From Verrucomicrobiota bacterium (GTDB taxonomy: Bacteria > Verrucomicrobiota > Kiritimatiellia > RFP12 > UBA1067): DNA of 64,000 bases. Where the stretch lies: NCBI GenBank assembly GCA_023269675.1, contig JAHFSX010000007.1, forward strand, positions 160,314 through 224,313. The letters run 5' to 3'. Of this stretch, positions 44,872 through 53,746 are shown one piece after another; within the stretch, counting starts at the first letter, position 1; every line of letters begins with the position of its first letter. Under the pieces are notes generated by a model. The model was not told the origin of the DNA and ran no database searches. It was given only the letters and a program-made list of their open reading frames with translations. Both the position numbers and the translations under genes were made by a program.

Positions 44872-44932
44872 GTAGTCCCGCCTTCAGGCGGAATTGCTGC
44901 AATGTAGAACCACCGCCTTAAGGCGGAACTAC
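44872..44932. repeat. REPIN-like inverted GTAG pair downstream of GH78
   Basis: GTAG-TCCCGCC-TTCA-GGCGGAA and, inverted, CCGCC-TTAA-GGCGGAA-CTAC. Outer bases (ACGTTCGTAG/CTACAAACGAAG) extend the symmetry. It occupies the 112-bp gap before the beta-helix gene. The stem sequence differs from the 7619 unit but the GTAG head is the same. Confidence 0.55.
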
Positions 44933-44960
44933 AAACGAAGACGACGATTAAAGGGTAATC

Positions 44961-47900
44961 ATGAGGCGCATACTGTCCGTTTTGTTGTTCGTGGCGGCGA
45001 CCGCGTCGGCCGTGCCGCAGGTGGTGAAGACGCGCTTCGCGACCGCGGACGTGTTGATCGCGTGCGAGGTCTTCGTGCCGCCGGAGAAACTTGAAGCGGA
45101 CGCCGCGCCCGCCTTGCAGGCCGTGATCGACCGGGTTTCGAAGGCGGGCGGGGGCACGGTGTTTCTGCCTGCCGGCACGTACACCGTCGCGTCGCGTGTG
45201 ATCGTCCGCGAGGGCGTTACGTTGCGTGGAGACCGGTCGGAAAGTGATGCCGCGCGCAGCACCTTGTTGCGGATCACGGCCGACAAAGGCCATGAGGACG
45301 CGCCCGCGACATTTTCCGTCGAACGCGGCAGCGGACTGGTCGGGCTGACCTTCTGGTATCCCGATCAGCGACTGCCCGATCCGATTCCGTATCCGTGGAC
45401 CGTGAAGAACGCGACCATGCCCGCCAACGACAACCAGACCATCGCGGACTGCACGTTCGTGAATGCGTGGAAGGCGATCTGCATCGGCCCGGACGGCAAC
45501 GAGCTGCATACTTTCCGAAGAGTGCGGATCTGCGCGCTCAAAACCGGGATCTCCATCGACAGCACGACGGACATCGGCCGCCTCACGGAGGTCAGCGTCT
45601 CGCCGCTGGTCTGGGGCGCGAGCGGCCTGCCCGGCGCGCCGGCCGCCGCGGCGGCACGCGCCTATCTGCTCGCGAACGACACGGTGGCGGTGGACATCGG
45701 CCGCAGCGACTGGGAGTACATCTGGCGGCTGAAGGTTGACGGTTACCGGCGCGGTTTGGTTTTCCGCAAAGGCTTGCGCGGCACCACCAACGCGGTGATG
45801 GCGGAGTCGGATCTCAGCGGGTGCGGGTACGCGTTTGAGGTCGCCGCGCTCAACCAGGTCGGGTTCTCGGCCTACCGCTGCGCCTTCACGGGCACGGAAC
45901 AGGCGTTCCTCGGCGCGGAGAGCTTCGATGCGGTGGCGCAGTTCCATTCCTGCCGTTTTTCCGGTCCTGTAACGATGCGAGGAACCGGCGTGGCCACGTT
46001 TCAGGCGTGCGATCTGACGGACAGCGCGGTCGATGCGGAGCGCGGCCAGCTGCTGGTGCAGGATTCGGCCGTGCGGCAGGTGAAGATCGGCTCGGAGGTC
46101 ACGCGGGCGCGGCTGCTGGGCTTCGATGAGAAGTTGGCGAAGATCGTCAGCGCGTCCACAAACGGCGACGTGAGTGTGAGCGCGCGGAATCCGTACGCTC
46201 AGCAAGCGACGGATGTCGCGCCGGAGCCGCTCGTTTTCCCGCGTCCCAAATCCGACGCGCTGTTCGTGGTGACCGATTTCGGCGCGTCGGAAACAAACGC
46301 GGACAACGCGGCAGCGTTTCAGCACGCGTTGGACAAGGCTGGGGCGAACAAGGACGGCGGCACGGTCTATGTGCCCGCCGGGCTTTACAAGTTCCGCAGT
46401 GACATCACGGTGCCGACGGGCGTGGAGCTGCGCGGCTGCTTCGACGTGCCGCACCACACGGTTTCGGCGGGCTCGGTGCTGATGGTCTACCAGAATCAGG
46501 GAAAAGAGGGCGGTTCACCCTTCGTGAGCCTCCGGCCGGAGTCGGGACTTCGCGGGCTGACCTTCTGGTATCCCGAGCAGCCGCTCACGGCTCCAGTGCC
46601 GTATCCCTGGACCGTGCGCTCGCTCGGCCGGCAGTGCTGGCTCGCCGACGTGACGATCGGCAACGCCTGGCAGGCGGTGGACTTCGCCACGCACCGGAGC
46701 GACGGCCACCGCATTTCGTACCTGGCGGGCTCGATGTACCGGCGCGGGCTGTTTGTCGGCAACTGCAAGGGCAGGGGCTGGGTCGAAGACGTGCAGTTCA
46801 ACCCGCACTACGCCGCGCGGCTGCCGGTGCGGCTGTCGCGCGTGATCGGCGACAAGCCTGGCGACGCAGGCGGGCATATCATCGCGTTTCAGCGCGAGTT
46901 TCTGGAGGGGCTGGTGTTCAGCGACTGTCGCGACGAGCAGGTGCGCGGCACCTTTCTCTACGCGGCGTACGATGGTTTAAAGTTCCAGGGCAAGGTGCAT
47001 GCGCAGGTGCTGATGCACGGCACCGACACGGGCAGCCGGGCGGCGTCGTTCGGGACGAAGAGCGGCTCCGAGATCGATTTCGCTCTGGCGCAGCTGGTGT
47101 CGCTCGGCGACTGGGCCAAGGCCGCGATCGTGACCCTGCCGGAGAACAGGGGCGATGTCCGTTTCTACAACTCGCAGATGTGGGCGGGGACCGCGACGGC
47201 GATGCTGGAGGGCGGCGGCACGGTGCGGCTGGAGCAGTTCAACACCTTGACCGGCCCCGTCGAGGTGCGTGCAGGACGCCTGGAGGCCGTGAACGGCGTG
47301 TTCGACCGTGAGCTGCCCGCGCACGTCGCGGTCTCGGCGTCGGCCGAGGCCGAGGTGGTCGGGTCGGTTTTCGAGCGCGGCGTCCTGCGCGCGGAAGGTG
47401 ACCGCGCGCGCGTGCGGCGCTTCGCCAACTCGGCTTCGGGGCGCTTGGCGGTGGAGCTGCCCGGAAACGTGCCGACCGTCTACGCGAGCTCGTTCGAGCC
47501 GGGGGAGGCTGCGGCGGTCATGGACACGGTCGCGAAACGCGGCGGTGGCATCCGCAAGGTGAGCGCGAACGCCTGCGGCGCGGAAGCGCGCAAGGACGCG
47601 CACAGCGGCGCCCACGCGCTGCGGCTGCGGGGCGTGTCGGAGGAGCCGTCCTACTCCTTCGTCTATCAGGTGGTGAGCGAGACGCCGGTGGCGGTGATGC
47701 CCGACACGACGCTGACGTACTGGATCAAGCCGCTGAACGAGAACGGACGCTCGACCGCGCTCGACCTCTTGTTCTCGGACGGCACGGTCCTGCGCGAAAG
47801 TCACACCTCGGACACCGAGGGGCGGGCGACCTATCCGGGTGTCAAGAAGGGCACGCTCGGGGCGTGGACAAAGGTCACGGTGCGGCTGGGCAAGTTCGCG

Positions 47901-48254
47901 GGCCGGAAGATCGTGACCGTGATGGCCGCCTACGACACGCGGCAGGGCGGCGGTCCGTTCGAGGTGCTGTTCGACGATCTCCGGATCGAACCCGAGCTGC
48001 CGCCGGCGGCTTGGATGACGCGCGCCGAGCCTGAGGGCGGGCGTTTGCCGGCCAGAACCGCCGTGAGGATTGTGAAGGACGCCTCGGTCCAGGTGCGCTA
48101 CACGCTGGATGGCAGCGATCCCGACGCGGCCTCGCCGCTATACGGGAAACCGCTGGTCTTTAAAAAGGGTGTCACCGAACTGCGCTATGCGCCGCTCAAA
48201 AGCGACGGCGGCGTTTCCAGGCAGGTTTTCGGCGCTCTGTACGTTGTCGAATGA
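44961..48254 (+). CDS. secreted double pectate-lyase-3-type beta-helix protein
   Basis: 1097 residues, signal peptide 1-17. Two right-handed parallel beta-helix units of the Pectate_lyase_3/GH55 type each open with the same pattern: ALQAVIDRVSKAGGGTVFLP followed by AGTYTV (about 52-78), and AFQHALDKAGANKDGGTVYV followed by PAGLY (about 450-475), each then running through LRGLTFWYPEQ-like strands. About 860-1015 is a CBM-like beta sandwich (VMPDTTLTYWIKPLNENGRS), and the C-terminus (VQVRYTLDGSDPDAASPLYG) matches the chitobiase/Fn3-associated domain. Likely a glycan lyase or hydrolase, or a binding protein; catalytic residues cannot be assigned. Confidence 0.85.
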   Translation: MRRILSVLLFVAATASAVPQVVKTRFATADVLIACEVFVPPEKLEADAAPALQAVIDRVSKAGGGTVFLPAGTYTVASRVIVREGVTLRGDRSESDAARSTLLRITADKGHEDAPATFSVERGSGLVGLTFWYPDQRLPDPIPYPWTVKNATMPANDNQTIADCTFVNAWKAICIGPDGNELHTFRRVRICALKTGISIDSTTDIGRLTEVSVSPLVWGASGLPGAPAAAAARAYLLANDTVAVDIGRSDWEYIWRLKVDGYRRGLVFRKGLRGTTNAVMAESDLSGCGYAFEVAALNQVGFSAYRCAFTGTEQAFLGAESFDAVAQFHSCRFSGPVTMRGTGVATFQACDLTDSAVDAERGQLLVQDSAVRQVKIGSEVTRARLLGFDEKLAKIVSASTNGDVSVSARNPYAQQATDVAPEPLVFPRPKSDALFVVTDFGASETNADNAAAFQHALDKAGANKDGGTVYVPAGLYKFRSDITVPTGVELRGCFDVPHHTVSAGSVLMVYQNQGKEGGSPFVSLRPESGLRGLTFWYPEQPLTAPVPYPWTVRSLGRQCWLADVTIGNAWQAVDFATHRSDGHRISYLAGSMYRRGLFVGNCKGRGWVEDVQFNPHYAARLPVRLSRVIGDKPGDAGGHIIAFQREFLEGLVFSDCRDEQVRGTFLYAAYDGLKFQGKVHAQVLMHGTDTGSRAASFGTKSGSEIDFALAQLVSLGDWAKAAIVTLPENRGDVRFYNSQMWAGTATAMLEGGGTVRLEQFNTLTGPVEVRAGRLEAVNGVFDRELPAHVAVSASAEAEVVGSVFERGVLRAEGDRARVRRFANSASGRLAVELPGNVPTVYASSFEPGEAAAVMDTVAKRGGGIRKVSANACGAEARKDAHSGAHALRLRGVSEEPSYSFVYQVVSETPVAVMPDTTLTYWIKPLNENGRSTALDLLFSDGTVLRESHTSDTEGRATYPGVKKGTLGAWTKVTVRLGKFAGRKIVTVMAAYDTRQGGGPFEVLFDDLRIEPELPPAAWMTRAEPEGGRLPARTAVRIVKDASVQVRYTLDGSDPDAASPLYGKPLVFKKGVTELRYAPLKSDGGVSRQVFGALYVVE

Positions 48255-48297
48255 GTTGCAAAGCCGCGATATCGCTTTTAACAAGGGAGAGACCAGG

Positions 48298-49101
48298 ATG
48301 AGAATATGGATAGCCGGGATCATGGTGATGGCAGCGGCAGGACTGTCTGCGGCACCCGAGCGGGAGGGGTGGAAGCTGGTGTGGTCGGACGAGTTCGACC
48401 AGCCGGGATTGCCGGACGCGAAGAAGTGGACGAACGAGGTGGGGTTCGTGCGCAACCGGGAGGCGCAGTACTATACGCGGGCGCGTCAGGAAAACGCGCG
48501 CGTGGAGAACGGCACCCTGATCATCGAGGGGCGGAAAGAGGAGTTCACGGCGCGGGACGGAAAGCAATCCCACTACACGGCCGCCAGCCTCACGACGGAG
48601 GGGCTGTTCGACCTGACCTACGGCCGGGTGGAGGTGCGCGCGAAGCTGCCGCGCGGACGCGGCATGTGGCCGGCGATCTGGATGCTGGGCACGAACATAA
48701 AGACGGTCGGCTGGCCCAAGTGCGGCGAGATCGATATCATGGAGGCCGTCGGCCATGAGCCGGACACCGTTTTCGCGACGGTGCACTGGTTCGGATACGA
48801 GAAGGGCAAGCACGCGTCGTTCGGTGGCAACCTGAAGGGGCAGAAGCCCGCGGATGACTTCCATGTCTATGCGGTGGAGTGGTTTGCCGACCGCATGGAC
48901 TTCTATTATGACGGCGCCAAGTATTTCACCTATCCGACCGAGAAGGCGGGCACGGATGACAAGAATCCGTTCCGCAAGCCGCACTACCTGCTGATGAATC
49001 TGGCGATCGGCGGCGGGTGGGGCGGTCAGAAGGGCATTGACGAAACGATTTTCCCTCAGCAGTACGTGATCGATTACGTGAGGATCTACCAGAGCCGGTG
49101 A
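48298..49101 (+). CDS. secreted GH16 endo-beta-glucanase
   Basis: 267 residues. The start at 48298 follows AAGGGAGAGACC and gives a signal peptide (about 1-19) before the GH16 core. Catalytic motif GEIDIMEAVG has nucleophile Glu144, Asp146 and acid/base Glu149. WSDEFD, YGRVEVRAKLP, GMWPAIWMLG and LLMNLAIGGGWGG are the other conserved strands. The subtype resembles laminarinases (beta-1,3/1,3-1,4-glucan); the exact linkage is inferred. It sits 43 bp after the beta-helix gene in the same orientation. Confidence 0.94.
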   Translation: MRIWIAGIMVMAAAGLSAAPEREGWKLVWSDEFDQPGLPDAKKWTNEVGFVRNREAQYYTRARQENARVENGTLIIEGRKEEFTARDGKQSHYTAASLTTEGLFDLTYGRVEVRAKLPRGRGMWPAIWMLGTNIKTVGWPKCGEIDIMEAVGHEPDTVFATVHWFGYEKGKHASFGGNLKGQKPADDFHVYAVEWFADRMDFYYDGAKYFTYPTEKAGTDDKNPFRKPHYLLMNLAIGGGWGGQKGIDETIFPQQYVIDYVRIYQSR

Positions 49102-49157
49102 GGCGCGTGCGGGCCGGGTCTGTCTCTCCGCGGCCGCTCCCTCTGGATTGCTGAAAT

Positions 49158-49191
49158 GTAATCCGGTCGCAACTTTACGGGGAAGGATTAC
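49158..49191. promoter_or_regulatory. inverted repeat upstream of the GT39 gene
   Basis: GTAATCC (49158-49164) and GGATTAC (49185-49191), followed by TATACA (about 49195). The site is placed for a regulator binding next to the -10 of the glycosyltransferase gene. Confidence 0.3.
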
Positions 49192-49230
49192 TGTTATACA
49201 CTATTGGCATTGAAACACATGTGAAGGTTG

Positions 49231-50751
49231 ATGTTCGATATGGTTTTTTCGTTTGATTTCAAATGGCCGTTGGCCAAAACGCTCGCTTGCGCTTTCGTGG
49301 CTGGAACCCTTTTCCTGGGCGCGCGCGGGCTGTATCAGACGACGGAGGGCCGCTACGCCGAGTGCGCGCGGCAGATGATGGTGTCACGTCATTGGCTTGA
49401 TCCCGTGCTGAACGGCCGCCCGCACTGGACGAAGCCGCCTTTGACTTATCTGGCGATCATCGGGCCGATGGAAGTCGCGGGCGTGAACACGTGGACGGCG
49501 CGCGCCTATCTGATCCCGTTTTTGCTGTTGGCGATTTCTGGCGTCTGGCTGTTGGGACGGCATCTCGCCAATGACCCGCGCGTGGGGGATTTGTCCGCTT
49601 TGGTCTTCGCCACGTCGGGCTTTCCGCTGGCGACCAACACGGTGATCTCGACGGACTTTCCGCTGGCCACCTTCCTGATCTTGGCGCAGGCCTTTTTCTG
49701 GCGGGCGATACGCATCCCGTCACTGCTTTCCATCTATCTGGTGTGGGGCTTGCTGGGCCTGGCCTTCGTGACGAAAGGCCCGCCCAGCCTGCTCGTGTTG
49801 CCGGCGATGGTGATCACCTGGCGGCTGTTGCCGGCTGAGCGGCGCAAAGCCGTGCCGTTGTTCAATCCCGGCGCCCTGGCCTTGTATGTCGTGCTCGCGG
49901 CCGCCTGGTACGCGTGGGAGGCGGCACGCAATCCCGGGTTGCTGCACTATTGGCTGCATGACGAGGTGATCAACCGCTCCGCGACGGACGAGTTCAAACG
50001 CAACCCGCAGTTCTACATGAACTTCGTCATCTATCTGCCGGCGCTGCTGTTCGGGTGCCTGCCGTGGAGCGGCTGGCTGATGCTTCTGAAAAGAAAGGCC
50101 TGGATGGCCAGCCTGGCGGCCTGTTTTGCGAGAGCGCCGGGGGGGCTTCCTGCGCGGTGGTCCGCACTGGCCACGAACGTCAGGCTGTGGTCGCCGGAGA
50201 AACGCTGGGCGGCGTGGGCCATCGGTTTCCCCCTGACGGTGTTTTTCCTCAGCCATTCGAAGTTGCCGCTGTATGTCCTGCCCTTGTTCGGCCCGCTCGC
50301 CGTGTTCGTGGCCGTGGGCTTGCTGCGGTGTTTCGCGCGGGACACCGCCCGGCTCTGGAAGGCGTCGACCGTTTTGGCGCTGTCCGTCTGGACCCTTTCC
50401 GTGGCGGTCAAAGGGGCTTTGCCTTATTACCCCCGCGACCGCGACATGAAGGCGCTGCACGCTGCGGTCCTTGCGCAGGTCGAGGATTCGCACACCGACA
50501 GGCTGGCCGTCTACGGGAGCAAGCCGCTGAACGGGCTGCAGTTTTATTGTCAGCGCGAGTTGCCCGTCTTTGATGTGCATCAGGCGGCTGAATTCCGGCA
50601 GTGGCTGAAAAGCCGCGCGGGCGGGGAGAGCTGCCTGATTCTGAGGCCCGGGCAGACCAACCGGCTCAATCAGGCGATTGCCCCGGACCGGGCCGCGTAT
50701 TCGCCGTTGATCGACAAATGGGTGCTGGCGCGCGTCCGCGCTGCGCCGTAA
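49231..50751 (+). CDS. membrane glycosyltransferase, GT39/ArnT-like
   Basis: 506 residues from the ATG at 49231; another in-frame ATG at 49240 is also possible and neither has an ideal Shine-Dalgarno. About ten hydrophobic segments follow the GT39/PMT pattern: first periplasmic loop YQTTEGRYAECARQM (acidic residue), RPHWTKPPLTYLAI (the P-P-L motif), HDEVINRSAT and later loops. Such enzymes transfer a sugar from a polyprenyl-phosphate donor to lipid A or protein on the outer face of the inner membrane. The adjacent GT2 gene would make the polyprenyl-phosphate sugar donor. Confidence 0.87.
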   Translation: MFDMVFSFDFKWPLAKTLACAFVAGTLFLGARGLYQTTEGRYAECARQMMVSRHWLDPVLNGRPHWTKPPLTYLAIIGPMEVAGVNTWTARAYLIPFLLLAISGVWLLGRHLANDPRVGDLSALVFATSGFPLATNTVISTDFPLATFLILAQAFFWRAIRIPSLLSIYLVWGLLGLAFVTKGPPSLLVLPAMVITWRLLPAERRKAVPLFNPGALALYVVLAAAWYAWEAARNPGLLHYWLHDEVINRSATDEFKRNPQFYMNFVIYLPALLFGCLPWSGWLMLLKRKAWMASLAACFARAPGGLPARWSALATNVRLWSPEKRWAAWAIGFPLTVFFLSHSKLPLYVLPLFGPLAVFVAVGLLRCFARDTARLWKASTVLALSVWTLSVAVKGALPYYPRDRDMKALHAAVLAQVEDSHTDRLAVYGSKPLNGLQFYCQRELPVFDVHQAAEFRQWLKSRAGGESCLILRPGQTNRLNQAIAPDRAAYSPLIDKWVLARVRAAP

Positions 50752-50764
50752 AACAAGGATGGTT

Positions 50765-51499
50765 ATGTCTACGCCTGCTTCAGAACCGGTTGTGTCCGTC
50801 ATGTTGCCTGTGTTCAACGAGGCCGAGAGCATCGCCTTCGTGGTGGAGGAACTCGTCACCGTGTTGACGGCTCAGCTGCCGATGCCCTTCGAGATCGTCG
50901 CGGTGGACGACGGTTCGTCGGACGGCACACTGGAACTTCTGCGCGGGCTGCGCGCGCGCTTTCCGCAGGTCCGCGTGTTGCGGCATTCGGTCAACGTCGG
51001 ACAGAGCTTCGCGTTCTGCACCGGCTTCGAGGCGGCGCGCGGAAAAATCATCGTCACCTTCGATGCGGACGGGCAGAACGATCCGGCCGACATTCCGCTG
51101 GTGGCCGGCATGATCGGCCCGGAGTGCGACTGCTGCTGCGGCTACCGCGCGGACCGGCAGGACACGCAAAGCCGGCGCTTGGCCGGGCGGTATTCGAACA
51201 AGATCCGCAACGCCGTGCTGCACGAGGAGATCGTCGACACCGGCTGCTCCACGAAGGCGTTCCGCGCGGAGTATGTGAAAGGCCTCCAGCCTTGGAACGG
51301 GCTGCACCGTTTTCTTGGAAGCTTTGTCGCGATGCGGGGCGGGAAGATCAAACAGGTGCCTGTGCACCACCGCAACCGGCATGCCGGCACCAGCAAGTAT
51401 ACGAACTGGAAGCGCCTGCAGAAGACAATCGCCGATCTGCTGGGCGTCAAGTGGCTCAAGTCCCGCGTGCGCATCTACACCGCCGACGAAGTCCGTTGA
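50765..51499 (+). CDS. GT2 polyprenyl-phosphate glycosyltransferase
   Basis: 244 residues. The ATG at 50765 is preferred because AAGGA lies 5-6 nt upstream; the in-frame ATG at 50759 overlaps it. The GT-A fold is shown by VSVMLPVFNEAESI, EIVAVDDGSSDGT and the nucleotide/metal DxD FDADGQ (Asp100, Asp102). The C-terminal end HHRNRHAGTSKYTNW is typical of DPM1/GtrB-like enzymes that transfer a hexose to undecaprenyl phosphate. There are no trailing membrane helices, so it is the short soluble form. It lies 13 bp after the GT39 gene, a donor-synthase/transferase pair for envelope glycosylation. Confidence 0.92.
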   Translation: MSTPASEPVVSVMLPVFNEAESIAFVVEELVTVLTAQLPMPFEIVAVDDGSSDGTLELLRGLRARFPQVRVLRHSVNVGQSFAFCTGFEAARGKIIVTFDADGQNDPADIPLVAGMIGPECDCCCGYRADRQDTQSRRLAGRYSNKIRNAVLHEEIVDTGCSTKAFRAEYVKGLQPWNGLHRFLGSFVAMRGGKIKQVPVHHRNRHAGTSKYTNWKRLQKTIADLLGVKWLKSRVRIYTADEVR

Positions 51500-51534
51500 G
51501 CGTGGCTGGACCGGTCCGGCGAAAGGGGGGCGCC

Positions 51535-53547
51535 ATGAGGCTCCGTGTCCGCATGGGAATGGTGGCGGCGGTCTTGGCTTCCGGCATGGGCGTTGCCGCG
51601 GCCCCCGGCCAGGTCGCCCGGGTGATGTCGGGCGAACTCCGCGAGGCCCGCGCGTCGTGGTGGGGCTTTGACGCCCAGGACTCCACGCGCGCCTTACAGG
51701 CCGCCATCGATTCGCGCGTGCCGCGGCTGATCGTCGACGATACGGGCGCGCCGTGGGTCACCGACAGGCTCACGCTGGTGAGCGATCAGGAGATCGTGTT
51801 TGAGCGGGGTGTCGCGTTGCTCGCCAAGCCGGGCGCTTTCACGGGCAAGGCGGACGCGCTCGTCTCCCTGACCGCTCTGACCAACGTGACGCTGCGCGGA
51901 TATGGCGCGACGCTGCGCATGCGCAGGGCGGACTACGATGCGCCTCCCTACGCCAAGGCCGAATGGCGGCACGTCCTCGCGATCAAGAGCAGCGTGAACA
52001 TCAAGGTCTATGGCTTGACCCTGGCCGAAAGCGGCGGGGACGGCATCTATCTCGGTTGTCTGAAGGCGGAGTGGCCTAACCGCGACATCCACATCAAGGA
52101 CGTGGTGTGCGACCGGAACTACCGCCAGGGGATCAGCGTGATATCGGCGGAGCACCTGCTGATCGAGAACACGGTCATGCGCGACACGGCGGGCACGCCG
52201 CCCGCGGCCGGGATCGATTTTGAGCCGAACCAGAGTGGCGAGCGTCTCAGGAACTGCGTGATGCGCGACTGCCTGACCGAAAACAACCAAGGCGACGGCT
52301 ACGCGTTCTACCTGCCTAATCTGACGCGGGCGTCGGAGCCGGTCTCGGTCCGGTTCGAGAACTGCCGCTCGCTCAACGACAAATTCGGCGTCCGGATCAC
52401 CACCGGCAACGGGGAAGGGCAGGCGGTGCGCGGTTCGATGACCTTTGTCGGGTGCCGCTTTGAGAAGGCGCACCGCTCCGGGGTGAGCGTGGCGAGTAAA
52501 CCCGCTTTCGGTCTGGGCCTGGCGCTTGAACGGTGCGTGATCGCGGGATGCGCGGCCGGAACGGGCACGGTGCCCGATATCCAGCTGTCGAACCGTGTGG
52601 AGGACGAATTCCCGGTGGGCGGCATCCGGCTGGAGCAGGTGACGGTGTCCCAGCCGGTCGCGCGCCCGTGGATCGCTTGGCTGAACAACACGGCGGTGAC
52701 CGAGCCGGTGGCGGAATTAACGGGGACGGTGGCGGTGGAGCATGAGGGTCAGAGGCAAACGATCGACCTGACGCCCGAGTGGGTGAAAGCGACTTTTCCG
52801 CCGCGGTTTACCGTGCGGGTGCCGCGCGTGGCGGCCGATCTCGGGACGGCCCGCGTGACGGATCAGGAGGACGGCGCTCAGATGCTCTCGCCGCTGCGGC
52901 TGCGGCGCGGAGGACGTTACGTGTTTCATGCCGTGGCTGGGCGCGAGGTGGTGCTTGTCGGACAGCACACGCAAGTCGGCCGGTATGGGGCGGATGCCAA
53001 GCCGCTGGTTGTGCGTGCGCCCTCGGGCGAGGTCGCGAAACAGGCCGCGCTGCCGGCGTTCAAGGGTCAGGCGGAGATCCGTTTCACACCGGATGAGGGC
53101 GGCTTTTACACGCTGGAGGTGGACGTGGGTCCCAATGCCTTTGCGCTGGTCTCGGCGAATGTGCCCGTGGCGCTTGACGCCACCAGGAAAGCGGTGAATT
53201 TGATCGGCAGCGCGGGTGTGCTGTATGTGCCGGTGGCTCCCGGGACGGGCGTGTTTGCGATCGGCGTGGCGGGGGAGGGCGCGGGCGAGGCGGTCAAGGT
53301 CACGGTATCCGACCCTTCCGGCGCGAACGTGTGGACGCGGGGCGCCGTCACGCAGGCGGAGCGGTTCACGGCCGCGGAGGGTCAGGGTTCGGCCGGGGGC
53401 GTGTGGCAGGTGCGCGTCGAGAGGCCCTCCGAAGGCGCTTTTGAGGATTTTCATGTGGAAGCGCTGGGGGTGCCGGGATACCTGTTCCTGAGCCGAGGGC
53501 GGTATTGGGTGTGCGGGCGTCCCGCCGCGAACAGGCCGGCCCCCTGA
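51535..53547 (+). CDS. secreted right-handed beta-helix protein
   Basis: 670 residues, signal peptide 1 to about 23, AAGGGGGG before the ATG. Residues about 35-400 are a parallel beta-helix (STRALQAAIDSRVPRLIVDD; NIKVYGLTLAESGGDGIYLG; NCVMRDCLTENNQGDGYAFY) like polysaccharide lyases and epimerases. About 415-670 has beta-sandwich domains (GGRYVFHAVAGREVVLVGQH; GGFYTLEVDVG). It is related in style, not clearly in descent, to the 44961 protein. Lying after two glycosyltransferases, it could modify the polymer they build or degrade an external glycan. A specific activity cannot be assigned. Confidence 0.84.
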   Translation: MRLRVRMGMVAAVLASGMGVAAAPGQVARVMSGELREARASWWGFDAQDSTRALQAAIDSRVPRLIVDDTGAPWVTDRLTLVSDQEIVFERGVALLAKPGAFTGKADALVSLTALTNVTLRGYGATLRMRRADYDAPPYAKAEWRHVLAIKSSVNIKVYGLTLAESGGDGIYLGCLKAEWPNRDIHIKDVVCDRNYRQGISVISAEHLLIENTVMRDTAGTPPAAGIDFEPNQSGERLRNCVMRDCLTENNQGDGYAFYLPNLTRASEPVSVRFENCRSLNDKFGVRITTGNGEGQAVRGSMTFVGCRFEKAHRSGVSVASKPAFGLGLALERCVIAGCAAGTGTVPDIQLSNRVEDEFPVGGIRLEQVTVSQPVARPWIAWLNNTAVTEPVAELTGTVAVEHEGQRQTIDLTPEWVKATFPPRFTVRVPRVAADLGTARVTDQEDGAQMLSPLRLRRGGRYVFHAVAGREVVLVGQHTQVGRYGADAKPLVVRAPSGEVAKQAALPAFKGQAEIRFTPDEGGFYTLEVDVGPNAFALVSANVPVALDATRKAVNLIGSAGVLYVPVAPGTGVFAIGVAGEGAGEAVKVTVSDPSGANVWTRGAVTQAERFTAAEGQGSAGGVWQVRVERPSEGAFEDFHVEALGVPGYLFLSRGRYWVCGRPAANRPAP

Positions 53548-53579
53548 CCCGGAGGTAAAACCACGCGGAGGTGGAGGGG

Positions 53580-53609
53580 CCAGCCCTCAGGGTATATAAT
53601 TTGGGCTGG
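53580..53609. terminator. putative terminator or hairpin after the beta-helix gene
   Basis: CCAGCCC (53580-53586) pairs with GGGCTGG (53603-53609), flanked by more complementary bases. There is no strong U-tract. It begins the 199-bp gene-free stretch before 53747. Confidence 0.35.
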
Positions 53610-53662
53610 AGCCGCCCTCGGTTTAGCCTGCACAGACCGCCCGCGGGTTGATGATTCCCCTG

Positions 53663-53706
53663 TTGGCGCGCCGCATGAAACATGATACCCTATGACGGCA
53701 TGTTTC
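53663..53706 (+). promoter_or_regulatory. promoter candidate with overlapping inverted repeat
   Basis: TTGGCG (53663-53668), 17-nt spacer and TACCCT (53686-53691). The inverted repeat GAAACATG (53677-53684)/CATGTTTC (53699-53706) brackets the -10, as an operator would. Confidence 0.35.
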
Positions 53707-53746
53707 GCAGGAGTCTGCTGATCCGTCAAAAAGCTGCGGGTTAACC

